Origin: Polyangiaceae bacterium
Lineage (GTDB): Bacteria; Myxococcota_A; Polyangia; Polyangiales; Polyangiaceae
Length of the DNA: 32,433 bases
Direction: 5' to 3'
NCBI GenBank assembly: GCA_020848455.1
Contig: JADLAB010000201.1
Coordinates: 1-32,433 of the forward strand
The position numbers and the translations under genes are program-made. Below, one piece after another: positions 18,247 to 25,055 of the stretch. Position 1 is the stretch's first letter. Each line of letters starts with the position of its first letter. A model generated the notes under the pieces. The model did not search any database. It worked only from the letters and a program-made list of their open reading frames with translations, and was not told the DNA's origin.

Positions 18247-19395
18247 CTACTTGGGCCCCCCCTCGGTGCGGATGAACTGCACGCGGCGGTTGATGGCGCG
18301 GTTGCGCTCGTTGTCGTTGGGCACGAGGGGAAGCTCGAGGCCGTAACCCTTGGCCACGAGCCGGCCGGCGTCGATGCCCTTGCTCGTCAGGTACTTCACG
18401 ACCGCGCCCGCGCGGTCCTGACTGAGGCGCTTGTTGTAGACGGCCGAGCCCTGGTTGTCCGTGTGGCCCTGCACCTCGAGCTTCACCGACGGGTTCTTCT
18501 TCAGGATGTCGGTCACCGCGTCGAGCACGGGGTAGCTCTCGGGCCGGATCGTCGACTTGTCGAACGCGAAGTGGATCTGCTGGGTGATCTTGATCTCGGT
18601 CGCGGTGATGACGGCGAGCGTCGGCTTCTGCGGACAGCCGGGCTTGGGCCCGTCCTTGACGCCCGGGATGTTCGGACACTCGTCCTTGAGGTCCGGCACG
18701 GTGTCGCCGTCGTTGTCGTCCTCGGGACAGCCGTCGGCGTCGTTGAAGCCGTCCGGATCCTCCGGGTTGTCCTTGCAGGCACCCGCCTGGCCGTCGACGT
18801 CGTCGATGACGTCGTCGAGATCGTTGTCGACGTCCGGGCAGCCGTCCTCGTCGAGGTACTGGTCGACGTCCTCGGCGAGCAGCGGGCAGGCGTCCTTCGA
18901 GTCGGCGAGGCCGTCGGCGTCGGTGTCGGGGTCGTCCGGGCAGCCGTCCTCGTCCTTGAAGCCGTTGTAGTTCTCCGGGTCGTTCGGACAGCCGTCGGAG
19001 TTGTCGAGGTAGCCGTCGCCGTCCTTGTCGCCGATCTTCGGCACGGGCGGCGGCAGCGGCTTCGGCTCCTCGGCGGCGAAGCGGCGCTCCGCGCAGTAGC
19101 CCGGCGGCGACAGGTCGTAGGCGGCCTGCGCGTTGGCCCGGGCGATCTGCATGTGGTCTTCGGCCCGGAAGAGGTCGGCCTGGTCGATCTCGACGCCGGC
19201 GAACTCCGCGTGGGCGCGCCCGAGCGCGAGCTCGCGTGGCGCGCAGCGCTTGGCGCCGTTTTGCTCGGCCTGATTGAGGAGCTTGTCGAGGCCCTCGATC
19301 TCGCCGCGGAGCATGGGGACCTTCGAGCACCCCGCCGCGGGCGCGACCGCGGCAGCCGCCACGACGAGCCACAGCCACGAGCTCGCGCGGCTCAT
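18247..19395 (-). CDS. OmpA-family lipoprotein with thrombospondin type 3 repeats
   Basis: A 382-residue lipoprotein (lipobox AAGC, Cys23). Residues 30-100 are helical with a DUF4398-like pattern (AEQNGAKRCAPRELALGRAHAEF). Residues about 121-245 contain at least five Ca-binding thrombospondin-3 repeats (DKDGDGYLDNSDGCPNDPEN and relatives). Residues about 262-382 are the OmpA C-terminal peptidoglycan-binding domain, with FAFDKSTIRPES and with GHTDNQGS followed by NKRLSQDRAGAVVKYL. Asp313 and Arg328 are the expected diaminopimelate contacts. It should tether the outer membrane to the peptidoglycan through a rigid Ca-dependent stalk. The start at ATG 19395 overlaps the upstream stop (ATGA), so translation is coupled to the small lipoprotein gene. 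Compared with Pal it has an extra stalk. Confidence 0.92.
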   Translation of the reverse strand: MSRASSWLWLVVAAAAVAPAAGCSKVPMLRGEIEGLDKLLNQAEQNGAKRCAPRELALGRAHAEFAGVEIDQADLFRAEDHMQIARANAQAAYDLSPPGYCAERRFAAEEPKPLPPPVPKIGDKDGDGYLDNSDGCPNDPENYNGFKDEDGCPDDPDTDADGLADSKDACPLLAEDVDQYLDEDGCPDVDNDLDDVIDDVDGQAGACKDNPEDPDGFNDADGCPEDDNDGDTVPDLKDECPNIPGVKDGPKPGCPQKPTLAVITATEIKITQQIHFAFDKSTIRPESYPVLDAVTDILKKNPSVKLEVQGHTDNQGSAVYNKRLSQDRAGAVVKYLTSKGIDAGRLVAKGYGLELPLVPNDNERNRAINRRVQFIRTEGGPK

Positions 19396-19730
19396 CGGCC
19401 CGAGCCCTCGTGCGCGGCGCGCGACAGCTCGATGGCCTTCTCGGCGAAGTCGCCCGCCCGGCCGGCGAAGTCGACCGCGTCGCCGTACTCGGCCGTCGCA
19501 GCCTCTTCCATCGCCTTCTCGAGGTAGGCCTTGCCGGAGTAGTACTCGTAGGGGGCGAGCTCGTCTGCCTTGAGCGTCTTGGCCTGCTCGAGATCCCCCG
19601 CGGCGACGTTCGCCTTGGCGGCGTAGAGGACGCCGCAACCGGCGGTGCCGCCCCCGGCGAGCGCGATGGCGACGAGCGCGAGCGACGCGGATGCTCGCGA
19701 AAGCGGGCCGTGGGACGCCAGTGTCTTCAC
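19392..19730 (-). CDS. Small DUF4398-like lipoprotein
   Basis: A 112-residue lipoprotein with the lipobox TAGC (Cys32 in GGGTAGCGVL) and one helical domain. The domain carries the DUF4398-type pattern ELAPYEYYSGKAYLEKAMEEA, then AEYGDAVDFAGRAGDFAEKAIELS. The start is GTG 19730, with GAGGAA 9 nt upstream; open codons further upstream lack a signal sequence. It is first of a two-gene unit, its TGA overlapping the ATG of the OmpA lipoprotein, whose own N-terminal region has the same fold pattern. The two may bind each other in the periplasm, which is inference. A promoter at 19822-19851 should drive it. Confidence 0.85.
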   Translation of the reverse strand: MKTLASHGPLSRASASLALVAIALAGGGTAGCGVLYAAKANVAAGDLEQAKTLKADELAPYEYYSGKAYLEKAMEEAATAEYGDAVDFAGRAGDFAEKAIELSRAAHEGSGR

Positions 19731-19821
19731 GTGTAGTTCCTCATGAGCTGCGTCGCGGCGGTCGTGACGAGCGCACACGCGGGTGCGTCGAGGCGCCCGC
19801 AACGGGCGGAGCTTGTTTCGG

Positions 19822-19851
19822 ACGCTACCAAGCGCCGCCGGAGGGCGTCAA
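19822..19851 (-). promoter_or_regulatory. Promoter of the DUF4398-OmpA unit
   Basis: On the minus strand TTGACG (19851-19846, 5 of 6) is followed by an 18-nt spacer and TAGCGT (19827-19822), with TG just upstream as in extended -10 elements. The predicted start near 19815 leaves a leader of about 85 nt. The same -10 hexamer occurs in front of lexA (20603-20608). Confidence 0.55.
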
Positions 19852-19953
19852 TCGGCACTTCGTCCCCCCGCCGATCCGGTGTGAGGGGCCACCCCCGGCT
19901 CGGCACGCCCGGCAGGGTGCCGCGGGCGCCGCGACGCGCTCGGCACAGGCGCG

Positions 19954-20595
19954 TCACACGCGCCGGAACACGCCCACCACGACCCCGAGCAGCATCGTGG
20001 GCTTGAAGTCGACGGCTCGCACCAGGATGGGTGCCATGGCGCGGTTCTCGGGCTGGAAACGCACATAGTCGCGCTCCGGGAAGTAGCGTTTCACGGTCGC
20101 CTCGTCGCCGATGAGCGCGACGACGATCTCCCCGCGCTGTGCCGTCTGCTGCTTGCGCACGAACACGTAGTCGCCGTTCACGATGCCGGCATCGACCATG
20201 GAGTCGCCGGTCACGCGCAGGCCGAAGATCTCACCCGAGCGCGGCAGCAGCGCGTCGTCGAGCCGCACCGTGTCGATGAGGTGCTCCTCGGCGAAGAGGG
20301 GCAGGCCGGCGGCGACGCGCCCCAGGATGGGCACCTCGCGCCAGCCGGCGGCCGCGTCGTCGTGCTTCGGCGCGACGACCTCGAGATCGCGCGGCCGGAG
20401 CGCGCGGCTCTTCATGTCCTCGCGCGTCAGGTAGCCCTTGCGCTCGAGGGCGCGGAGGTGGTCGTTGACCCCGTTGGTCGACCGGATGCCCATGTGAGCG
20501 CCGATCTCGCGCAACGTCGGCGGGTAGCCCCGGTCCGTGATGGAGCTCCGGATGAAGCTCAGCACCTGTTCCTGGCGTGACGTCAACCCCTGCAT
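19954..20595 (-). CDS. lexA: LexA repressor
   Basis: A 213-residue SOS repressor-protease. The N-terminal winged helix includes the recognition region [20 protein letters not shown] (about 27-46). The self-cleavage bond is Ala96-Gly97 in GRVAAGLP, and the dyad is Ser132 ([10 protein letters not shown]) and Lys169 (EATVKRYF). On RecA activation it cleaves itself and releases DNA-repair genes. The start is set at ATG 20595 ([15 protein letters not shown]), matching other LexA proteins. An upstream in-frame ATG would lie on top of the promoter. With the promoter at 20603-20631 the transcript begins within a few bases of this ATG, so it is leaderless or nearly so. It is a single gene; the DUF4398-OmpA unit downstream has its own promoter. 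Confidence 0.97.
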   Translation of the reverse strand: MQGLTSRQEQVLSFIRSSITDRGYPPTLREIGAHMGIRSTNGVNDHLRALERKGYLTREDMKSRALRPRDLEVVAPKHDDAAAGWREVPILGRVAAGLPLFAEEHLIDTVRLDDALLPRSGEIFGLRVTGDSMVDAGIVNGDYVFVRKQQTAQRGEIVVALIGDEATVKRYFPERDYVRFQPENRAMAPILVRAVDFKPTMLLGVVVGVFRRV

Positions 20596-20602
20596 GATTC
20601 CC

Positions 20603-20631
20603 ACGCTACTGAACATGTGGGGGGATGTCAA
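20603..20631 (-). promoter_or_regulatory. lexA promoter with a candidate LexA half-site
   Basis: On the minus strand TTGACA (20631-20626, perfect) is followed by a 17-nt spacer and TAGCGT (20608-20603). The spacer contains CATGTTCAG. GTTCAG (20614-20609) matches the conserved half of the Myxococcus xanthus LexA box as I remember it, so autorepression is likely. The opposite half is poorly conserved. The predicted start, about 20597, is adjacent to the lexA ATG. Confidence 0.65.
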
Positions 20632-20807
20632 ACGTATGGCAGAAAAGACTTACCGGGGGGCGCCAGGTGGGGTAGGCGGCCGCGCGGGCGATCGCCACCG
20701 CGCCCTTTCCGCACCCATCCGTTCAGGCTCGGACCAGGCACGGGTGCGCAGTCGGGCGCCGTCCGTTCCCTGCGCATGCGGCTCCGGCCATGCTCGTCGG
20801 CTCTCGG

Positions 20808-20821
20808 CCGTCGGACGACGG
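20808..20821 (-). terminator. Hairpin after the exbB-to-cNMP operon
   Basis: A hairpin of CCGTC-GGAC-GACGG lies 8 nt beyond the stop of the cyclic-nucleotide-binding gene. Its position suits a terminator of the minus-strand operon, but the stem is short and no U-tract follows. The rest of 20632-20828 holds no gene. Confidence 0.3.
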
Positions 20822-20828
20822 ACGACCG

Positions 20829-21299
20829 CTAGAACTTCGAGCTCACCGACAGGAACGTGAGCTTGTCGTTCGTCTCGCGCAGGCGCGCCGTCAGGATGCG
20901 CACCATGCTCCAGAGCACCTCGTAGGCGAGGTCCTTGTGCAGGAACAAGAGGTCCTCGAAGGCCTCGCGGCTGATGACGAGCAGCTCGCACGTCTCGTGC
21001 ACGCGCGCGTCGGCGGAGCGCGGCGACTCGTCGATGAGCGCCATCTCGCCGAAGATCGCCCCGGGGCTGAGGATGGCGAGCGCTTCCTCGCCCATGCCCG
21101 GCACCTCGCGGCTGATGCGCACCCGCCCGCGCACGATGATGTAGAGCTTGTCGCCCACGTCCCCGTGCTCGAAGACCTTGGTGCCGAGGTGGTGAGTCTC
21201 CTCGGTCGCGACGCGCGCCACGAGATCGAGCGCCGCCGGGCTGAGACCGGCGAACAGCGGGACCTTGGCGAGATGCTCGGTTCTTTCGAGGATGTCCAC
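20829..21299 (-). CDS. Cyclic-nucleotide-binding domain protein
   Basis: A 156-residue protein made of a single CRP-type cNMP-binding domain: KVPLFAGLSPAALDLVARVA helix, GDVGDKLYIIVRGRVRI strands, and a phosphate-binding cassette FGEMALIDESPRSADARV with Glu85 and Arg94, the residues that hold the ribose and phosphate of cAMP/cGMP. A C-terminal helix follows (YEVLWSMVRILTARLRETND). There is no helix-turn-helix DNA-binding domain, so it is a stand-alone sensor or regulatory subunit. The start is a GTG at 21299 (VDILERTEHLAKV); no in-frame ATG precedes it in the 65-nt gap after the TonB gene. It is last of the exbB-exbD-tonB run, suggesting that second-messenger binding influences that complex, which is inference. 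Confidence 0.85.
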   Translation of the reverse strand: MDILERTEHLAKVPLFAGLSPAALDLVARVATEETHHLGTKVFEHGDVGDKLYIIVRGRVRISREVPGMGEEALAILSPGAIFGEMALIDESPRSADARVHETCELLVISREAFEDLLFLHKDLAYEVLWSMVRILTARLRETNDKLTFLSVSSKF

Positions 21300-21364
21300 T
21301 GGGCGACCGCCGGAGTCTAGCCGAAGCGCACCGCCCGGGGACAGTTCCCCGCGTCCGGCGCCGG

Positions 21365-22345
21365 TCAGCGCCGGAACGTGACGTTGATCGGCGGGGTCGT
21401 GGAGGTGATCGGCTGACCGTCGGCGTCGAGCGCCGGGCTGTAGCGGCGCGCCATCGCGCACTGCTGCGCGGCGCGGCCGAAGCCGTAGCCGGGGTCGTTC
21501 ACGATGCGCGCGGCCGACGCTCCGCCGCTCGCGGACACGGTGACGACGACCGTCGCCGTGGCGCGGTTGATCTGCTCGGCGTCGGCCTCGGGCGGGAAAG
21601 GGCAGCTCCACGAGCGCGAGCCGACGAGGTCGGCGGCGCGGGAGCGGTTCACCTTGGGCGCGGGCGCAGGGGCGGGGGCAGGTCCCTTGCCCGTCCCGCC
21701 CGGAACGCCGTCCTTGCGCGCGTTCGGGTCGTAGGTCGGCGCCGTGCCCGTGCCGCCCGGTGTCACGTACCCGAAGGTGCCCTCGCCCTCGCCGCTCACC
21801 ATCTCGTCCGTCATGTCCGCGTAGGGCGAGTCGTCGGCGGCGGTGAGGATCTTGGGGGCGTCGGCCGCGGCGGCGGCCGGACGATCCTTGGGCTCGTCGT
21901 AGATGTCCTTCGGCGGCGGGGGCGGCACGTTCGTGGGCGGCGGCGGGGGCTCCGGGGCGGTGGGCTCCGGCGGCGGGGGCGGGGGCAGCTCCTCTTCCTT
22001 CGGCGCGGGCGGCTTCTTCTCCTCGTCGAGGTCGATATCGAACTGCTTGACGAAGTCCTTCATCGCGCCGCGCATCTGCTCGGCGGACGCCAGGATCTCC
22101 AGGTGGCTCACGGCGGCGCGGGCCGAGGCCGAGCCGTGCGTGAGCAGGGCGCCGAGGATGCCGATGACGAGGCCGACCCGCGTGGTCTTGACGCCGAGGC
22201 GGCGCACCGGCGCGAGCACGTCCGGTCCCGGCGCCTCGGCCGGCGCCGTGAGCGCGAACGCGGCCCCGTCCCCCGCGGCGGCCGTGTCGACGCCGAGCGC
22301 GGCCTCCTGGGCCGGGGCGTCGCACATGTCGGAGCGGGGGCTCAT
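21365..22345 (-). CDS. TonB-family energy transducer
   Basis: A 326-residue protein with TonB layout: a cytoplasmic N-terminal segment (1-55), one membrane helix (about 56-75, VGLVIGILGALLTHGSA), a long periplasmic Pro/Glu-rich spacer (ELPPPPPPEPTAPEPPPPPT), a Gly-rich stretch, and a C-terminal TonB domain (about 245-326). The last has the strand ATVVVTVSASGGASAARIV, a GYGFGRAAQQCAMARRYSPA helix-turn, and a final INVTFRR strand. The cytoplasmic extension is longer than in enterobacterial TonB. It should couple ExbBD proton flow to outer-membrane receptors. ATG 22345 begins 7 nt after the exbD stop. The beta-barrel protein at 16253-18028 has no visible TonB plug domain, so the partner receptor is not in this window. 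Confidence 0.88.
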   Translation of the reverse strand: MSPRSDMCDAPAQEAALGVDTAAAGDGAAFALTAPAEAPGPDVLAPVRRLGVKTTRVGLVIGILGALLTHGSASARAAVSHLEILASAEQMRGAMKDFVKQFDIDLDEEKKPPAPKEEELPPPPPPEPTAPEPPPPPTNVPPPPPKDIYDEPKDRPAAAAADAPKILTAADDSPYADMTDEMVSGEGEGTFGYVTPGGTGTAPTYDPNARKDGVPGGTGKGPAPAPAPAPKVNRSRAADLVGSRSWSCPFPPEADAEQINRATATVVVTVSASGGASAARIVNDPGYGFGRAAQQCAMARRYSPALDADGQPITSTTPPINVTFRR

Positions 22346-22352
22346 GGCGCGG

Positions 22353-22817
22353 CTAGTTCTCCTCCTTTTTCGGGGTCTCGGGGCCCGGCTGCACGGCGCC
22401 GGGCTCGGCCGCCACGGGCGTGATGCCGAAGGCGATCTTGGTGACGCCCGCCTGGCGCAGAAGATCCAGCACGCGCATGATCTTGCCGTGGGGGACCGTG
22501 TTCTCGGCGCGGATCACGGCCTTGAGGTCCTTGTTCCGCTCGAGCGCCTCCTTGGCACGGTCGAGCACGTCCGTGTCGGCGGCGATGGCCTTGCCGTCGA
22601 TCGTCACCTCGCCCGAGGTGCGCACCTCGATCCCGAACACGAGCTGCACCTGCTGACCGGTGGCGGCCTTCGGCAGCTCGAGCGGCAGGGCCTGCGAGAC
22701 GATGATCTTCGCCGTCACCATCATGATGATGAGCAGGACGAGCGTGATGTCAACGAGCGGCGTGACGTTGATGCCGGTGACCGTGCCGTCGTCCTCGTCG
22801 CGAGCGCCGCCGGCCAT
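22353..22817 (-). CDS. exbD: ExbD/TolR-type proton-channel subunit
   Basis: A 154-residue protein with one N-terminal membrane helix carrying the functional Asp23 (INVTPLVDITLVLLIIMMVTA) and a periplasmic domain ending LDLLRQAGVTKIAFGITPVA, as in ExbD/TolR. A short Pro/Glu/Lys tail follows. It forms the ion-conducting complex with ExbB. The start at ATG 22817 overlaps the exbB stop by one base (TGATG), giving translational coupling. TolR versus ExbD cannot be told by the subunit alone, but the adjoining TonB gene argues for ExbD. Confidence 0.93.
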   Translation of the reverse strand: MAGGARDEDDGTVTGINVTPLVDITLVLLIIMMVTAKIIVSQALPLELPKAATGQQVQLVFGIEVRTSGEVTIDGKAIAADTDVLDRAKEALERNKDLKAVIRAENTVPHGKIMRVLDLLRQAGVTKIAFGITPVAAEPGAVQPGPETPKKEEN

Positions 22818-23584
22818 CAGCTTGCCTTGCCCTTGCTGCGATCGCGCGTCCCCTTGCGCCCGGCCGGCGGCTCGGGCTCGTCGCCGCCGCCCTCGGCCTC
22901 GCCGTCGAGCTCCCCGGCGGTCGCAGCGAGCGGCTTGCGCTTGAGGTGGGCGAGCAGGACGCGCGTGAGCGCCTCGGTGTTGCCGAGCTTGGAGCGGGTC
23001 GCGCGCTGGAAGTAGTTGTTGGCCGCGACCGCCGGGATGGCGATGAGGATGCCGATCGCGGTGGCGACGAGCGCCTCGGCGATGCTGGCCATGACGCTCG
23101 GCGGCGCGATGGGCTGGCTCGCCGCCTCGGCGATGGTCGTCTTCGCGCTGACGTCGAGCGCCTTGAAGGCTCCGACGACGCCGATGACCGTGCCGAAGAG
23201 GCCGATGAAGGGCGCGTTGTTGCCGAGCGTCGCGAGGAAGATCAGGCGCTTCTCGAGCTTCAGGCGCTGGAGCGCGGCCGCACCCTGCATCGCCTCCTCG
23301 ACCGAGGCGGCGCCGCGGTCGGCGATGCTCAGCCCCGCGAGGACCACGGCGGCCTCGGCGGAGGGCGAGGCCTGCATGCGCACCTTGGCGGCCTCGATCG
23401 ACTGGTCGAGCGCGGCCTTGAGGTCGCGCGACAGGCGGTTCAAGTCGTCGCGCAGCGTGAAGAAGAAGTAGGCGCGCTCGAGGATGATCGCCACCGAGAT
23501 GACGCTGAGCCCGATCATGAGCCACATGACCCACTCGGCGCCGAAGCCGGTCATGATGCGCTCGAGCCACTTTACGAGATCCAT
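22817..23584 (-). CDS. exbB: ExbB/TolQ/MotA-type proton-channel subunit
   Basis: A 255-residue protein with three membrane helices: about 18-42 (WVMWLMIGLSVISVAIILERA) and, in the second half, the paired helices containing LGNNAPFIGLFGTVIGVVGAF and ALVATAIGILIAIPAVAANNYF. These are the ExbB/TolQ signature segments, with small residues lining the pore. A charged cytoplasmic tail (GGGDEPEPPAGRKGTRDRSKGK) is longer than usual. The start at ATG 23584 has an AAGGGACAGG ribosome binding site. It is the first gene of exbB-exbD-tonB-cNMP; truD ends 165 nt upstream on the same strand, and a separate promoter is not obvious. Related subunits power gliding motility in Myxococcus, but the TonB neighbour favours transport. 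Confidence 0.92.
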   Translation of the reverse strand: MDLVKWLERIMTGFGAEWVMWLMIGLSVISVAIILERAYFFFTLRDDLNRLSRDLKAALDQSIEAAKVRMQASPSAEAAVVLAGLSIADRGAASVEEAMQGAAALQRLKLEKRLIFLATLGNNAPFIGLFGTVIGVVGAFKALDVSAKTTIAEAASQPIAPPSVMASIAEALVATAIGILIAIPAVAANNYFQRATRSKLGNTEALTRVLLAHLKRKPLAATAGELDGEAEGGGDEPEPPAGRKGTRDRSKGKAS

Positions 23585-23749
23585 TCCTGTCCCTTCCGAG
23601 CGGCGCGCGCTCCCGGCGCGCACCGTGGTCCGTGGTGATGGCCCGGGCGGCCGGACGAGGTCGTCACGTGCGCCCGAGAGCTCCGTGTCGTCGATAGTGA
23701 AGCGCTCCGGGCGCGTCCAGGCACAGCCGCACACCCGCCCCGCCTCGCG

Positions 23750-24889
23750 TCACGCCGGCTCCGTCGGCTCCCCAGGCTCGGCGGGCTCCGCCGGCTCCGT
23801 GCGCTCGGCGTCGCCGGGGCCCGTCGGCGGGCGGCGATCGGCGGCGTGGGGGTCGAAGGGTTCGCATACTGCACCGAGCACGGTCGTGGCGTAACCGCCC
23901 TTGGGTAGCACAAACGAGAGCACGAGCCCGTCGGACCCGGTGGCGGGCGGCTCCGCGTGGAGCTCCCCGAGCTCGAGCACGAGCGGGCGGCGGGCACCCT
24001 CGCCGAGCTTCCGGTGCGCCTCGAAGATCGAGAGCTCGAGGCCCGAGGCAGCGAGCACCTGCCGCTCGAGGTCGCCCGGGCGACCCTCCGGCCACGGCAT
24101 CCGGGCGCCTACCATGGGCCCGGTCGGCACGAGGTGGCGCGCGCGCAGCGCCTCGAGCTCGGCGGGGTCGTCGAGCGGCACGCGCACCGTGCCCCCCGAC
24201 TCCGCGCGGCGCGCGAGATCGCCCGGCAGGAGCGTCGCGAAGGTGCCGTCCGCGACGCGGGCGTCGAGCACGGCGTTGAAGAGCTCGCTCTGGAGCGCGC
24301 TGAAGTAGAGCCGGCGCTCGCGCGGGTCGCGCGGGCCGCGGCTCCGGCCGGAGAGCCAGGCGCGCGCCCGCTCGGCGTTGTCGCCCCCCCGCCCGAAGCG
24401 CTGGGCCCCGAAGTGGTTGGGGATGCCGCGCGCCACCACGTCCGAGAGGGCCGCGGCGAGCGCGCGTGCGGTCGCGGCGTCGAGGCCGCGCAGGTGGAGC
24501 GTGAAGCGGTTGCCCCGGAGGTGGCCCGTGCGGAGCTTGTGCTCGTGGCGCTCGGCCGCGAGGATCTCGATGCCGTCGAGCGCGACCGCGCGCGCCTCGG
24601 CGAGGTCGCGGCCGGCGGGGAAGGGGAACGACGCCGTCTGGGTCGTGACGGCGTGGCGGTCCTTCATGCCCGCGTAGCCCGCGTCGCGCTCCGAGACGCC
24701 GAGGGCGCGCGCGAGGCGCCGCACCGCCTCGGGCGTCGTGAGATCCGTCTTGCGGAAGGTGACGAAAAGGTGCTCGCCCCGACCGCTCGGCGCGTACGCC
24801 GGTATTTCCTCGACCACGAAGTCGGCGGGCGTGGAGCGGATGATGGCGCGGGGCAGGGTGGTGGCTGACGTGGATGGCGCGGACGACAC
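23750..24889 (-). CDS. truD: tRNA pseudouridine(13) synthase TruD
   Basis: A 379-residue pseudouridine synthase acting on U13 of certain tRNAs. Key marks are TPADFVVEEIPAYAPSGRGEH near the N-terminus, the catalytic Asp77 in GYAGMKDRHAVTTQ, the GNRFTLHLRG strand, and GIPNHFGAQRFGRGGDN, followed by LYFSALQSELFNAVLD. The TRUD insertion domain is shorter than in Escherichia coli. A repetitive acidic tail (TEPAEPAEPGEPTEPA), encoded by GGCTCnGnn-type 9-mer repeats, ends the protein and is not part of the fold. The start is set at GTG 24889, just before the family's first conserved block. The open frame continues upstream but collides with the divergent gene at 25056. Its promoter was not identified. 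Confidence 0.94.
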   Translation of the reverse strand: MSSAPSTSATTLPRAIIRSTPADFVVEEIPAYAPSGRGEHLFVTFRKTDLTTPEAVRRLARALGVSERDAGYAGMKDRHAVTTQTASFPFPAGRDLAEARAVALDGIEILAAERHEHKLRTGHLRGNRFTLHLRGLDAATARALAAALSDVVARGIPNHFGAQRFGRGGDNAERARAWLSGRSRGPRDPRERRLYFSALQSELFNAVLDARVADGTFATLLPGDLARRAESGGTVRVPLDDPAELEALRARHLVPTGPMVGARMPWPEGRPGDLERQVLAASGLELSIFEAHRKLGEGARRPLVLELGELHAEPPATGSDGLVLSFVLPKGGYATTVLGAVCEPFDPHAADRRPPTGPGDAERTEPAEPAEPGEPTEPA

Positions 24890-25055
24890 GGAGCGTGGCC
24901 TCGTGCCGCCCCGCCGCGTCCGGTGGGCGCGCGGCAGAGGGGCGGCGAGCCCGGATACTACACGCCGCGGGCTGGCCGTCGCGCGCCGCACGTGCCATGA
25001 AGGCGCTCGGCCGCCAGGGCGCGGGTGCCGAGGCGGGCCGAGCCGGAGCCCTTCG

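Noticed and set aside
18247-19395. Simple Pal lipoprotein of a Tol-Pal system
   Set aside because: It is far longer than Pal, with a thrombospondin-3 stalk and a DUF4398-like N-terminal part, and no tolB is adjacent.
22817-23584. AglR/MotAB-type gliding motor subunit
   Set aside because: The ExbB homologue is followed by one ExbD and a TonB with a C-terminal TonB domain, not by two ExbD-like genes as in the Agl motor. A transport role fits better, though motility cannot be excluded.
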